Source: Microscilla marina ATCC 23134 (GTDB lineage Bacteria > Bacteroidota > Bacteroidia > Cytophagales > Microscillaceae). Taken from it: DNA of 64,000 bases. The notes beneath the pieces were generated by a model. The model made no database searches, was not told the origin of the DNA, and worked only from the letters and a program-made list of their open reading frames with translations. Positions 16,720 to 24,432 of this stretch are shown here, in pieces. The number at the start of each line of letters is the position of its first letter. Position 1 is the stretch's first letter. Location of the stretch: the NCBI RefSeq assembly GCF_000169175.1, contig NZ_AAWS01000014.1, forward strand, positions 1 to 64,000. The letters run 5' to 3'. The translations under genes and the position numbers were made by a program.

Positions 16720-17634
16720 ATGAAAACTGTGATTGTTACCGGAGCCAATTCGGGTTTGGGATTGTATACTTCCAAACATTTGCTGTTGCAAGACTATGCA
16801 GTAGTGTTGGCTTGTCGTAACCTAAAAAAAGCAGCAAAAGCTCAGAAGTGGCTGCATAAAAAAACCGGGAAAAAACGCACTAAAATTGCTCATCTAGACC
16901 TGGCTTCATTCAATCATATTCGTAAGTTTTGCCTGAATACACCGCTTAATAATGTTTATGGAGTCGTATGCAACGCAGGCATTTCTTATGCACACCCTAC
17001 CCGGTTTACTCAAGATGGAATAGAAGAAACCTTTGGAGTAAATCACCTGGGACATTTTTTGTTGGTAAACTTACTACTTGGCAAAGCCCAAAACCTGCAG
17101 CGCATAGCTGTGGTATCGTCTGATGCGCACAACCCAGATATACAAGGGTATCATCCGCCACCTTATTATGAGCGGGCACTAGAGCTTGCCTACCCCGATG
17201 ACTCACGGGTGATCAATTGGGAGAAAGAAGGAGCATTGCGTTATGCCAATTCTAAGCTTTGTAATGTGTTGTTTGTGTATCACCTGGCAGAAGAGCTCAA
17301 GAAAACCCACCGTCAACATATTTTGGTAAATGCTTTTAACCCTGGGTTTATACCGGGCACCGGGCTGGGCAAAAACTCTTCGCCTGTAAGTAAGTTTTTG
17401 TGGTTCAATGTGTTGCCCTTATTTAGTCGGTTCTCTAAAGCCATTCGCACTGCCAACGAGTCGGGCAAGGCGCTTGCTTCGCTTATTAGTGAAGCAAACG
17501 CAAGTGGCAAATACTATGATGGGTTCAAGGAAAAGCCATCGTCGAAGCAGAGCTATGATAAAAAACAAGCCCAAAAACTATGGTGGCGCAGCGAAGAACT
17601 TGCCCACTTGAAGATCAATGAAAAAATTGAATAA
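16720..17634 (+). CDS. Short-chain dehydrogenase/reductase (retinol-dehydrogenase-like)
   Basis: A 304-residue NAD(P)-dependent oxidoreductase with a classical Rossmann fold. TGANSGLG at 7-14 binds the cofactor, NAG is at 85-87, the catalytic Ser is in VVSSDAHN (133/134), and Y175/K179 in YANSK complete the site. The long segment between Ser and Tyr (about 40 residues with HPPPYYERAL) and the overall length resemble the retinol dehydrogenase / protochlorophyllide-reductase-like branch. It is cytoplasmic with no membrane helix. A VOC-family gene starts 24 bases after its stop, and the two are probably one transcript. The substrate is unknown. Confidence 0.88.
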   Translation: MKTVIVTGANSGLGLYTSKHLLLQDYAVVLACRNLKKAAKAQKWLHKKTGKKRTKIAHLDLASFNHIRKFCLNTPLNNVYGVVCNAGISYAHPTRFTQDGIEETFGVNHLGHFLLVNLLLGKAQNLQRIAVVSSDAHNPDIQGYHPPPYYERALELAYPDDSRVINWEKEGALRYANSKLCNVLFVYHLAEELKKTHRQHILVNAFNPGFIPGTGLGKNSSPVSKFLWFNVLPLFSRFSKAIRTANESGKALASLISEANASGKYYDGFKEKPSSKQSYDKKQAQKLWWRSEELAHLKINEKIE

Positions 17635-17658
17635 TTTAACCCTTCACTGAACAACCCC

Positions 17659-18087
17659 ATGTCAACACAAAAAAAGAAAGTAACGGGTATAGGAGGCATA
17701 TTTTTTAAATGCCAAAACCCTGACCAAATGAAAACCTGGTATCACCAACACCTGGGTTTGCGTACCGATCAATACGGCGCTTTGTTTGAGTTTCGGCAAG
17801 CAGACGCTCCCGAAAAACCAGGGTATTTACAATGGAGCCCATTCTCGCAGGATACTACCTACTTTGCCCCTTCCAAAAAAGAGTTTATGGTAAACTATAG
17901 AGTAGAAAACCTGGAAGAACTGGTAGAAGAGCTCAAGGCACAAGGAGTCACTGTGTTGGATGAAATAGAGACCTTTGATTACGGTAAGTTTGTGCACATA
18001 TTGGATCCTGAAAACAATAAAATTGAGCTTTGGGAACCAGTAGATGAGGTGTTTACCAAAAGTCACGGAGACAAGACCACCAAGTAA
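17659..18087 (+). CDS. VOC / glyoxalase-family protein
   Basis: A 142-residue protein of the vicinal-oxygen-chelate fold with two babab units (GIGGIFFKCQNPDQMKTWYH, then EFMVNYRVENLEELVEELKA). The closing DPENNKIELWEP is the characteristic C-terminal strand with the metal-ligand Glu. Members isomerise, cleave or sequester small molecules, and the exact reaction cannot be assigned. It lies 24 bases after the SDR gene in the same orientation, which suggests a shared pathway. It is convergent with the mini-GldM array, with a shared terminator between. Confidence 0.85.
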   Translation: MSTQKKKVTGIGGIFFKCQNPDQMKTWYHQHLGLRTDQYGALFEFRQADAPEKPGYLQWSPFSQDTTYFAPSKKEFMVNYRVENLEELVEELKAQGVTVLDEIETFDYGKFVHILDPENNKIELWEPVDEVFTKSHGDKTTK

Positions 18088-18108
18088 AATATTTGTTGGG
18101 CTAAACCA

Positions 18109-18144
18109 AAAAACGGGAATGTATATTGCCACAATCCCGTTTTG
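18109..18144. terminator. Bidirectional terminator
   Basis: aaaacggga / tcccgtttt with a loop of about 16 nt and A and T runs on the outer sides. It lies between the VOC gene and the end of the mini-GldM array and can serve both. Confidence 0.75.
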
Positions 18145-18150
18145 TATAGG

Positions 18151-19185
18151 TTATTTCATGCGTGGAATCACCACATACTCTTTTTTTACCCTAAAGGTAG
18201 TATCTCTTCCTTTGTTTTTAAAAGTAATGGTACCTTCCCAATATTTACGCCCCAATGGGTAGGTGGTCTTAAAGCGCACTTTGCCTATGCCGTTTTCTAC
18301 TTTAATGGGTTCGCCGTTTACCGTCATTTTTGCGTTTGCTTTGCTGGGTACAGCAGCTATCACCATATTGGCACGGTAGGTATCGCCCGACCATAAAATA
18401 TTGCTTTCTGCGCTCACTCCAGTATATATTCTGTCAAATTTAATATCCTCGGTAGCCGGCTGTTGGACATGCAATTGGGTGAGTATATTTTGTTGATCGT
18501 TCAATACTTGGTGTTGCAGTTGAGTAAGCTTTGCCAATGCTACTACCACAGGCTTTTGCCAAAAGTTATCATATACAAAGTTGCCTTTGGGTGCTTCAGG
18601 GTTTTTGGTAAGCAAAGGCAAGGGCTTTTTGAACAAATCTTTATATTCATTGTTTAGCCAATGGCTATAAGCATTGAGCTTTTTTTCAAGCGTATAGGCT
18701 ACTCCTTTGGGGCTACCCAGCATGCCTACCATTAGCTTACTTACCCTGAGCTTGGCTTGGGGGCGTTTTACTGTATATGTTTTTTCATCAAGCCCGTCTC
18801 CCGCTTCATTTATCAAGCGTTGTTTGTTTTTGGTGAGCTCGCTTATGATCTCTGTCGACTTTTTCTTGAGCATCTCTGCCCGTTTAATCAATTCCAAGCC
18901 TTTGAGGGCATTCCCCCCCTTCTTTACATCTCTTTTGAGCGATTGAAGTGATTGATCGCTTTCCCGCTTGTAATTGACCAGCGAATGCTCTAAAGTACTG
19001 TTGATAAGCACAAATTTTTGTATCAAAGGTTCGGGGACTCGGTAGTGGGTATAATACCAAGCACCGAGCGATAAAATGAGCGCCAGGGTAACCACCGAAA
19101 ACCGAATGATTCGTTTGCGCCTTGGAGCCTTCAAGTTGTTTTTTAGGGCTTCTTTTTGAGTGGGTTCGTTTTCTTCTGTGTTCAT
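18151..19185 (-). CDS. GldM-like N-terminal-half protein, paralog 1
   Basis: The longest (344 residues) and most GldM-like member of a six-gene array. A charged N-terminus (EALKNNLKAPRRKRIIRF) precedes one transmembrane helix at about 29-46. A helical periplasmic domain follows, with LINSTLEHSLVNYKRESDQS and VVVALAKLTQLQHQVLNDQQ, matching the pattern of GldM domain 1. A beta domain then has SGDTYRANMVIAA, MTVNGEPIKVENGIGKV and KYWEGTITF, and ends with KKEYVVIPRMK exactly where GldM domain 2 ends. GldM domains 3 and 4 are absent. In gliding/T9SS bacteria GldM is the periplasmic shaft driven by the GldL motor. Whether this short form couples to GldL is inference. It is the last gene of the minus-strand array, 138 bases after paralog 2. 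Confidence 0.7.
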   Translation of the reverse strand: MNTEENEPTQKEALKNNLKAPRRKRIIRFSVVTLALILSLGAWYYTHYRVPEPLIQKFVLINSTLEHSLVNYKRESDQSLQSLKRDVKKGGNALKGLELIKRAEMLKKKSTEIISELTKNKQRLINEAGDGLDEKTYTVKRPQAKLRVSKLMVGMLGSPKGVAYTLEKKLNAYSHWLNNEYKDLFKKPLPLLTKNPEAPKGNFVYDNFWQKPVVVALAKLTQLQHQVLNDQQNILTQLHVQQPATEDIKFDRIYTGVSAESNILWSGDTYRANMVIAAVPSKANAKMTVNGEPIKVENGIGKVRFKTTYPLGRKYWEGTITFKNKGRDTTFRVKKEYVVIPRMK

Positions 19186-19216
19186 GGGTTAATAGTAAAA
19201 ACTTGAAAATCGTCCA

Positions 19217-19315
19217 TTACCTACGATAGGTGATTTTATCTTGCCAATAAAACTTGACAGGCTTTTGGGTTGGTATATTTACTTTGCTGTATTCGTTGCC
19301 TAAAATTTTTGACAT
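19217..19315 (-). CDS. Possible 32-residue small protein
   Basis: An ATG-to-TAA frame of 32 codons fills the 138-bp gap between paralogs 2 and 1. It is basic and aromatic towards its end (VKFYWQDKITYRR). This end vaguely resembles the KQYWEA...TTxV segment of the neighbouring paralogs, so it may be a small gene or the relic of a lost paralog. Evidence is weak. Confidence 0.25.
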   Translation of the reverse strand: MSKILGNEYSKVNIPTQKPVKFYWQDKITYRR

Positions 19316-19323
19316 GGGAAAGG

Positions 19324-20208
19324 TCAGTTATTTATACTTGTTTGGAGTGCTTTTTTGCTTTGTTTATTACCTTGAGGCAATACCTCATAATACACTTTTT
19401 GTACTATAGTAATATCTTTTCCTCGAGAATTAAACCGAAATCTTGCCTCCCAATATTGTTTGCCTACGCCTTGGGTTTTAAAAATCACTTCACTTTTTCC
19501 CTCATTTACAGGTAAAGGGATTTTATAAATACTGAACCTGGGGATTGAACGGGATGCTGTTCCTGATAATATCATATCGGCTTGGTAACGATCACCTACT
19601 TGTATTTGGTTGAGTGTTGGAATAACGCCTGGGCGAAAGTACCTATCGCTAATAGAAACACTCAAGTCACCCGCTCCTAGCTTTCTTAATATCATTGCCT
19701 GCAAACGCTGTATCTGTAGCTTTTTCTCAGCAATGAGCGCCTTGGTAGCAATGGTGGTAGCGTTACTTCGGTGAGGGTACTTTGCCAAAGTATGCTTTGG
19801 GTCAACTGGTGCCAAATCAAGGTCGTTAAATTCGCTATTGATCCAATCTGTATGTTTTTTTAGCGCTTTTTTCAAGGCATCAAACCCTTGTTTACCATTG
19901 TGCCACTGATTGTTTGTGCGCTCAAATAAGCCATTGAGTTTCGTAGTTTTTTTGATGAGTAATTGCGCGCGTTTTATTCTTTCGCGTCCTTCTCTTGAAT
20001 TACCATTTTTGTGTACATCCTCCTTTAAGTTTTCCATGGCTTTCCCTGCCTTCTTGTGCCCTTGCTGCCAAATTGCTTTCATAGCCGTTTGCAGGTCACC
20101 GAGTTGCAGGTCATACGTAGGCGTGTCCCAAAGTATTTGCCCCAAGCACCCCAAGACAATGAGCAGGACAACTATTTCATAAATGCGAGTAATGGGGTGC
20201 TTCATCAT
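19324..20208 (-). CDS. GldM-like N-terminal-half protein, paralog 2
   Basis: A 294-residue single-pass protein. A membrane helix (EIVVLLIVLGCLGQILW) follows a very short cytoplasmic N-terminus. A helical domain ends in ALIAEKKLQIQRLQAMIL, and a beta domain has VGDRYQADMIL and GKQYWEARFRFNSRGKD. It ends KVYYEVLP plus a 14-residue basic tail not found in the others. The ATG at 20208 lies 4 bases after the stop of paralog 3, so the two are translationally close. Its first 170 codons or so are nearly identical to paralog 3 at DNA level, which points to recent duplication or gene conversion. A periplasmic scaffold or motor-linked role is inferred only from the GldM likeness. Confidence 0.68.
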   Translation of the reverse strand: MMKHPITRIYEIVVLLIVLGCLGQILWDTPTYDLQLGDLQTAMKAIWQQGHKKAGKAMENLKEDVHKNGNSREGRERIKRAQLLIKKTTKLNGLFERTNNQWHNGKQGFDALKKALKKHTDWINSEFNDLDLAPVDPKHTLAKYPHRSNATTIATKALIAEKKLQIQRLQAMILRKLGAGDLSVSISDRYFRPGVIPTLNQIQVGDRYQADMILSGTASRSIPRFSIYKIPLPVNEGKSEVIFKTQGVGKQYWEARFRFNSRGKDITIVQKVYYEVLPQGNKQSKKALQTSINN

Positions 20209-20212
20209 CAAG

Positions 20213-21046
20213 TTATTTTACCTCATAATACACTTTTTGTACTATAGTAGTATCTTTTTTTCCATCTACTGTATAATACCTAAACTTAGCCTCCCAATAT
20301 TGTTTGCCTCGTTGGAGCACTTCAAAACGTACAGCGCCGTCCCCTGTAATTTTGTTGTTATAATACATTCGGGTGGTTAATGAGCCATAACGCCGTATTT
20401 TGACCAAAAACAGGTCAGCAGTGTATGTATCGCCCACTTGCACTACATTCGTTTGAGGTACAACGCGCTGCCAACTTCTAAGACCACATCCAGTAAAGGT
20501 AATCTCATCTACTCCTAGCTTTCTTAATATCACTGCCTGCAAACGCTGTATCTGTAGCTTTTTCTCAGCAATGAGCGCCTTGGTAGCAATGGTGGTAGCG
20601 TTACTTCGGTGAGGGTACTTTGCCAAAGCATGCTTTGGGTCAACTAGTTCCAAATCAAAGTCGCCAAATTCGCTATTGATCCAATCTGCATGTTTTTTTA
20701 CAGCCCTTTTCAAGGCATCAAACCCTTGTTTACCATTGTGCCACTGATTGTTTGTGCGCTCAAATAAGCCATTGATTTTCGTAGTTTTTTTGATGAGTAA
20801 TTGCGCGCGTTTTATGCTTTCCAACTCCTCTCTAGGGTTGCCATTTTTGTGTACATCCTCCTCTAAGTTCTCCATGTCTTCCACTGCCTTCTTGTGCCCT
20901 TGCTGCCAGCTTATGTTCATAGCCGTTTGCAGCTCACTAAGTTGAGCATCATACGTAGGTGCGCCCCAAAGTATTTGCCCCAAGCACCCCAAGACAATGA
21001 GCAGGACAACTATTTCATAAATGCGAGTAATGGTGTGCTTCATCAT
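20213..21046 (-). CDS. GldM-like N-terminal-half protein, paralog 3
   Basis: A 277-residue paralog with the same plan: N-terminal membrane helix, helical periplasmic domain, beta domain with VGDTYTADLFL and RGKQYWEAKFRYYTVDGKKD, and the end KVYYEVK. Its front two-thirds is almost the same sequence as paralog 2, while its last 50 codons (from MYYNNKITGDGAVRFEV on) are almost the same as paralog 4. It is therefore a mosaic. It starts 4 bases after paralog 4 stops. The beta domain ends where GldM domain 2 would end, and no further domains follow. Confidence 0.68.
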   Translation of the reverse strand: MMKHTITRIYEIVVLLIVLGCLGQILWGAPTYDAQLSELQTAMNISWQQGHKKAVEDMENLEEDVHKNGNPREELESIKRAQLLIKKTTKINGLFERTNNQWHNGKQGFDALKRAVKKHADWINSEFGDFDLELVDPKHALAKYPHRSNATTIATKALIAEKKLQIQRLQAVILRKLGVDEITFTGCGLRSWQRVVPQTNVVQVGDTYTADLFLVKIRRYGSLTTRMYYNNKITGDGAVRFEVLQRGKQYWEAKFRYYTVDGKKDTTIVQKVYYEVK

Positions 21047-21050
21047 CAAA

Positions 21051-21932
21051 CTATTTTACCTCATAATACACTTTTTGTACTATAGTGGTGTCTTTTTTTC
21101 CGTCTACTGTATAATACCTAAACTTAGCCTCCCAATATTGTTTGCCTCGTGGGGGCACTTCAAAACGTACAGCGCCGTCCCCTGTAATTTTGTTGTTATA
21201 ATACATCTTAGTGATTAATGATGCATAGTGCCAGTGCGTGATCCAAAACATGTCAGCCGTGTATGTATCGCCCACCCTTACCCAACTGGTGGGGGCTGTC
21301 ACAGTAATTGGTGAAGGCGCAAGATTAAAAGGAAAAGCCTCGCTAATGTCGATATTTGGGTAAAATGCCCCCAAGAAGTACAATACTTGGCTTTGGTAAT
21401 GAAGCAATGACAAACGTTGTTGGGCAAGCCAAGCCTTGAGCGAAGCGGAAGTAGTGGTATCAAAAAAATGAGTAACCCATTGCCCCAAAGTAGGGGTCTT
21501 GAGTGGGAAATCGAACGGCAAAGTAAAATGAGGTTTGTCTAGGTCTTCGTATTCTTTATTCAACCATTTTACATGGGCATTCATTACTTGATACACTTGT
21601 TGCTTTACTATTTGAGGTTGGTGGTTGTTTTTTTCTATCTGGTAAAGCGCCTGCATCACTTTTTGGGTAGTGCTTTGCACTAGTTTCGCCCGTTTTAACC
21701 TAGATAATCCATCACGTCCATTACCGAATTTAGCCACCTCTGCCTTTAAGTTTTTAATTGCTGTGATGAGGTATGCTTTGGAGTCTTTTATATCTTCGTT
21801 CAGGGTTGTTTGTAGGATGTTAAATGTTGTTTGGTAGGCAAACGGTGGCGTAAAAGCCATTAGCCCCACACAAATCACCACTAGGCATATAGCAAGTACT
21901 TCATATATACGATAAATTGTGTTCCAGTTCAT
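21051..21932 (-). CDS. GldM-like N-terminal-half protein, paralog 4
   Basis: A 293-residue member with a distinct front end: the membrane helix is VLAICLVVICVGLMAFTP, followed by a divergent helical domain (LKAEVAKFGNGRDGLSRLKR keeps the array pattern of a K-x-G-N-x-x-x-G turn and a LKRAKL helix). The beta domain (VGDTYTADMFWI, then the MYYNNKITGDG block shared with paralog 3) closes with KVYYEVK. It is separated from paralog 5 by 73 bases. The sharp change from divergent to near-identical sequence against paralog 3 marks a recombination boundary near 21200. Confidence 0.67.
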   Translation of the reverse strand: MNWNTIYRIYEVLAICLVVICVGLMAFTPPFAYQTTFNILQTTLNEDIKDSKAYLITAIKNLKAEVAKFGNGRDGLSRLKRAKLVQSTTQKVMQALYQIEKNNHQPQIVKQQVYQVMNAHVKWLNKEYEDLDKPHFTLPFDFPLKTPTLGQWVTHFFDTTTSASLKAWLAQQRLSLLHYQSQVLYFLGAFYPNIDISEAFPFNLAPSPITVTAPTSWVRVGDTYTADMFWITHWHYASLITKMYYNNKITGDGAVRFEVPPRGKQYWEAKFRYYTVDGKKDTTIVQKVYYEVK

Positions 21933-22005
21933 TTGCCTAAAGCTTACGTGAAAAAAAAGGGCGCATGTTTTATACCTGATAATTTAGCCTCAATAGAACA
22001 TTTTA

Positions 22006-22836
22006 TTACTTGCCTTTTGGCAATGCCTCATAATAAATTTTGTGCACTACAGTAGTATCTTTTCCATTGTATGTATAATACCTAAACTTAGCCTCCCAAT
22101 ATTGCTTGCCCCTGTTTTTTTGGGTAAAACTCACCACCCCTTTGCGGTATTGTAGGTGAGGGGAGGACGATCGCTTAATACTTTCGCCATCAACGGGCTG
22201 TCCATAATACAAGCTTGCCCTGTACTCGTCGCCTACTTGTACCAGTTGACTTTTGGGAGTTATATATACACGTTGGCACCCAAAACAACACTTGATTTCA
22301 CCTGAGGGGCATACAATCAGTAAAGCACGCAACACCATTTTTTGCACCTGTTGTAGTTGTAACTGTTTCGTGGTGACCAATGCCCTGACAACAGCAGGGG
22401 TAGCACCGCCCACCTCAGGGTATTTTGTCAATGAGTCAAGCAGTGGCAATTGAAGATTCTTAAATGTGCGTTGAAGCCACTGGTGATATTTGCTCACCGT
22501 TTGCTCCAAGGAGCTAAGCGCTTGCTGATTGTTTTGCCCGTGAGTCTTTATATGCTCAAGGGCATTGTTTATTTGCTTGGTTTTGTGTACTAGTTGTTGC
22601 CCCTTTCTTACACTTTCCCAGTTTTGGGCTGTATTGTTTCTTATTATCACCGATTCTTTAAAATCATTGATCAACTCAAACGCTTGTTTTTGGCTTTGTT
22701 GCCAATTGGTGTTCATAGCCGTTTGCAGCTCACTAAGTTGGGCATCATACGTAGGCGTGCCCCAAAGTATTTGCCTCAAGCACCCCAAGACAATGAGCAG
22801 GACAACTATTTCATAAATACGCGCAATTATGTGCAT
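22006..22836 (-). CDS. GldM-like N-terminal-half protein, paralog 5
   Basis: A 276-residue member. The first 45 codons or so (RIYEIVVLLIVLGCL, then YDAQLSELQTAMN) are close to paralogs 2 and 3, while the helical domain is diverged (FELINDFKESVIIRN). The beta domain has an unusual Cys-rich entry (IVCPSGEIKCCFGCQRVY, four cysteines), then VGDEYRASLYYG, RGKQYWEAKFRYYTYNGKD and an end in YYEALPKGK. The ATG at 22836 overlaps the TAA of paralog 6 by one base (TAATG), giving translational coupling. A TTG 12 bases upstream is less likely because it lies inside the paralog 6 coding end. Confidence 0.67.
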   Translation of the reverse strand: MHIIARIYEIVVLLIVLGCLRQILWGTPTYDAQLSELQTAMNTNWQQSQKQAFELINDFKESVIIRNNTAQNWESVRKGQQLVHKTKQINNALEHIKTHGQNNQQALSSLEQTVSKYHQWLQRTFKNLQLPLLDSLTKYPEVGGATPAVVRALVTTKQLQLQQVQKMVLRALLIVCPSGEIKCCFGCQRVYITPKSQLVQVGDEYRASLYYGQPVDGESIKRSSSPHLQYRKGVVSFTQKNRGKQYWEAKFRYYTYNGKDTTVVHKIYYEALPKGK

Positions 22837-23660
22837 TACTTTACCCAATAGGGTGTTTTTACTGTATTGGTATATTCTACACCTTCGTGACAGTAGCTAA
22901 ACTTACTTGTCCAGTATTGTTTGCCCTTGCCGCTTACGCGAAACTCTATAACAGCACCCTTGCCCTTAAGGAAAGCTGGCTTGCCATTGACTTCGGCATA
23001 ATACCATTGTTTTTTATCCCAAAAGGGAAAGGCTTCCCCTACCACCATCGCTGCTTTGAGCGTATCGCCCACCTCTATGTGGTTGACAGGTTGTGTTATT
23101 CCTGTTACTGTAGGTATAAAAAAACAACCATAAGGATATATACCATATTTTATCCCTACCCCTTTTACTATTGGTTTCCAATGCTTTAATATAAACAATT
23201 GGTAGGCAGTGAGCATTGCCAAGGTTTCGTAAGTAGTATTCGCTTTGCCAAAGTAGTTGGTAGGCATAGGTCCAAACTGAGGAATATCCAAGTGTTTATA
23301 TTGTTCGTTCCTAAAAACCATATAGGCATTTAAACTGTCTTTCAATGCTTTTGCCTGGCTTGCATGAAGGTATTGAGGCATATTTTTTTTGTAGTAATCT
23401 ATTTGTCGCAACTTTTTCAATGGTTTGTGCCATAGCTGTTGTAGTTCTTGCCAAACCTGATAGCCATTGTCCCTTTTGCTCAATAACTTAGTAATATCCT
23501 CTTTCCAGTATTTTCTCTCAAATTTTTGACTTTTGTCTAAAACCTTGTAAAACTCTTCAAAGTGAGTGTTGTAGTGATTGGGGAATACAATACACACCAG
23601 ACCTAGGTATACTATTACCAACCAGGCAATTATTTCATAAATACGAGTAATTATGCGCAT
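22836..23660 (-). CDS. GldM-like N-terminal-half protein, paralog 6
   Basis: First gene of the array: 274 residues and the most divergent. It has a membrane helix (EIIAWLVIVYLGLVCIVF), a helical domain rich in Trp, Tyr and Lys, and a beta domain with VGDTLKAAMVVGEA, VNGKPAFLKGKGAV and GKGKQYWTSKFSY. It ends KTPYWVK. The ATG at 23660 is preferred. The 21 bases just upstream of it are identical to this gene's own last codons, so a vanished neighbour seems to have ended there. Transcription probably starts in the 100 bases between this gene and the terminator at 23757-23792. Confidence 0.67.
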   Translation of the reverse strand: MRIITRIYEIIAWLVIVYLGLVCIVFPNHYNTHFEEFYKVLDKSQKFERKYWKEDITKLLSKRDNGYQVWQELQQLWHKPLKKLRQIDYYKKNMPQYLHASQAKALKDSLNAYMVFRNEQYKHLDIPQFGPMPTNYFGKANTTYETLAMLTAYQLFILKHWKPIVKGVGIKYGIYPYGCFFIPTVTGITQPVNHIEVGDTLKAAMVVGEAFPFWDKKQWYYAEVNGKPAFLKGKGAVIEFRVSGKGKQYWTSKFSYCHEGVEYTNTVKTPYWVK

Positions 23661-23681
23661 TACTTTACCCAATAGGGTGTT
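23658..23681 (-). pseudogene. Relic of a seventh array member (last codons only)
   Basis: The 24-bp sequence at 23658-23681 is identical to 22834-22857, the junction where paralog 6 ends (TPYWVK-stop) and paralog 5 begins (TAATG). Here it precedes paralog 6 with no gene attached. This is what a deletion by unequal crossing-over in a tandem array would leave. Confidence 0.5.
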
Positions 23682-23756
23682 ACGTTCGTATGGTTGATTG
23701 TTAAACCACCATACCAGATGAAGGCAAGGCAGTGGAGAAAGTAAATTTAATTGGCA

Positions 23757-23792
23757 ACAAAAAAGCCTGCCATCAATGAATGAGGCAGGCTT
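23757..23792 (-). terminator. Terminator of the 82-residue gene
   Basis: On the minus strand aagcctgcc / ggcaggctt with a 12-nt loop, followed by a T run. It lies 8 bases past the stop codon of the 82-residue gene and insulates the mini-GldM array from it. Confidence 0.85.
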
Positions 23793-23799
23793 GTGTGGG

Positions 23800-24048
23800 T
23801 TATGGGTTGAGTTGCTGTAGCGAATCGTACATTTCGAACTCGTTGAGCAAACACTCTAACTCGAAGATGGTGGTTTGCAAATAGTTTTTGAGCGGTTCGT
23901 TTTGTTGCTCCCACAGGTAGTCTAACGAGGCATCGGCATTGAGCACAAACACCTCAAGCCGGGCGCGTAAACTCAAGGCAAACAAATCGATTTGTTGGGT
24001 TGAAATGGCAACACTTTGTGCCTCTGCGTTTAATTCAGTAAATTGCAT
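23800..24048 (-). CDS. Small unknown protein with structured leader, copy 1
   Basis: An 82-residue acidic protein of no known family, paralogous to the gene at 44885-45127. The first 12 residues (MQFTELNAEAQS) are identical in both copies and the rest is about one-third identical, with conserved L-x-LxAD-x-x-L and (K)-x-YLQ(T/A)(T/S)I segments. It is all-helical by appearance, with no signal peptide, membrane helix or cysteine. A promoter and a two-hairpin leader upstream are also shared with copy 2, and a good terminator follows, so each is a self-contained single-gene unit. The invariant N-terminus followed by a variable body could suggest a targeting or leader segment, but this is speculation. 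Confidence 0.72.
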   Translation of the reverse strand: MQFTELNAEAQSVAISTQQIDLFALSLRARLEVFVLNADASLDYLWEQQNEPLKNYLQTTIFELECLLNEFEMYDSLQQLNP

Positions 24049-24139
24049 ACTGTTATATATTTTTATGTGACAAAAAGCCCTTGAGGGAAGCGTCCAAACT
24101 TAACCTCTTGGGCTATACTTTCACCCTGAAAGTACTTGG
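24049..24139 (-). promoter_or_regulatory. Conserved two-hairpin 5' leader, copy 1
   Basis: Reading towards the gene: hairpin 1 is actttca-ggg-tgaaagt (24117-24133). Hairpin 2 pairs agcccaagagg with cctcaagggct and is followed by TTTTTG (24071-24114). Then 23 to 26 nt lead to the ATG. Both hairpins recur in the copy at 45128-45217 while the loops differ. The second hairpin looks like an intrinsic terminator ahead of the gene, so an attenuation or RNA-based control is plausible. Confidence 0.5.
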
Positions 24140-24170
24140 TAAATATAGTAAAAAAGCCCACCTTTTGCAA
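24140..24170 (-). promoter_or_regulatory. Promoter of small gene copy 1
   Basis: On the minus strand TTG (24168-24170), 20-nt spacer, TATATTTA (24140-24147). The same arrangement with a perfect TATATTTG precedes copy 2. Transcription would begin at the first hairpin of the leader. Confidence 0.65.
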
Positions 24171-24432
24171 GTAAAATTAAGTGTTAATTTACTGATAATG
24201 AGTCTATTGCACTTTGAATGAAAGGAGTTAAACTTTGAAAAAACTCTGCGAAAGGGCGATTTGTGGAGACACAAACCGAGGCGAAAAGAGTCTATTGGTG
24301 TGTTTTTGCTAAAATACGTGCGGCGAAAGATCGGTTAAACATAAAAAAATCGTATTAGAAGAATCGTTGTTACAATTCTCCTAATACGATGTGATGCGCT
24401 CAAATACTTAAGAACAGCTTCCTAAATGCTAC
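24171..24432. other. Intergenic region
   Basis: No gene is seen. The YHS-DoxX-DinB terminator lies at 24344-24390. The rest (24171-24340) shows no recognised feature. Confidence 0.5.
24344..24390 (-). terminator. Terminator after the DinB gene
   Basis: atcgtattag / ctaatacgat with a secondary gaat / attc pairing; on the minus strand the stem is followed by TTTTTTT. Confidence 0.8.
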
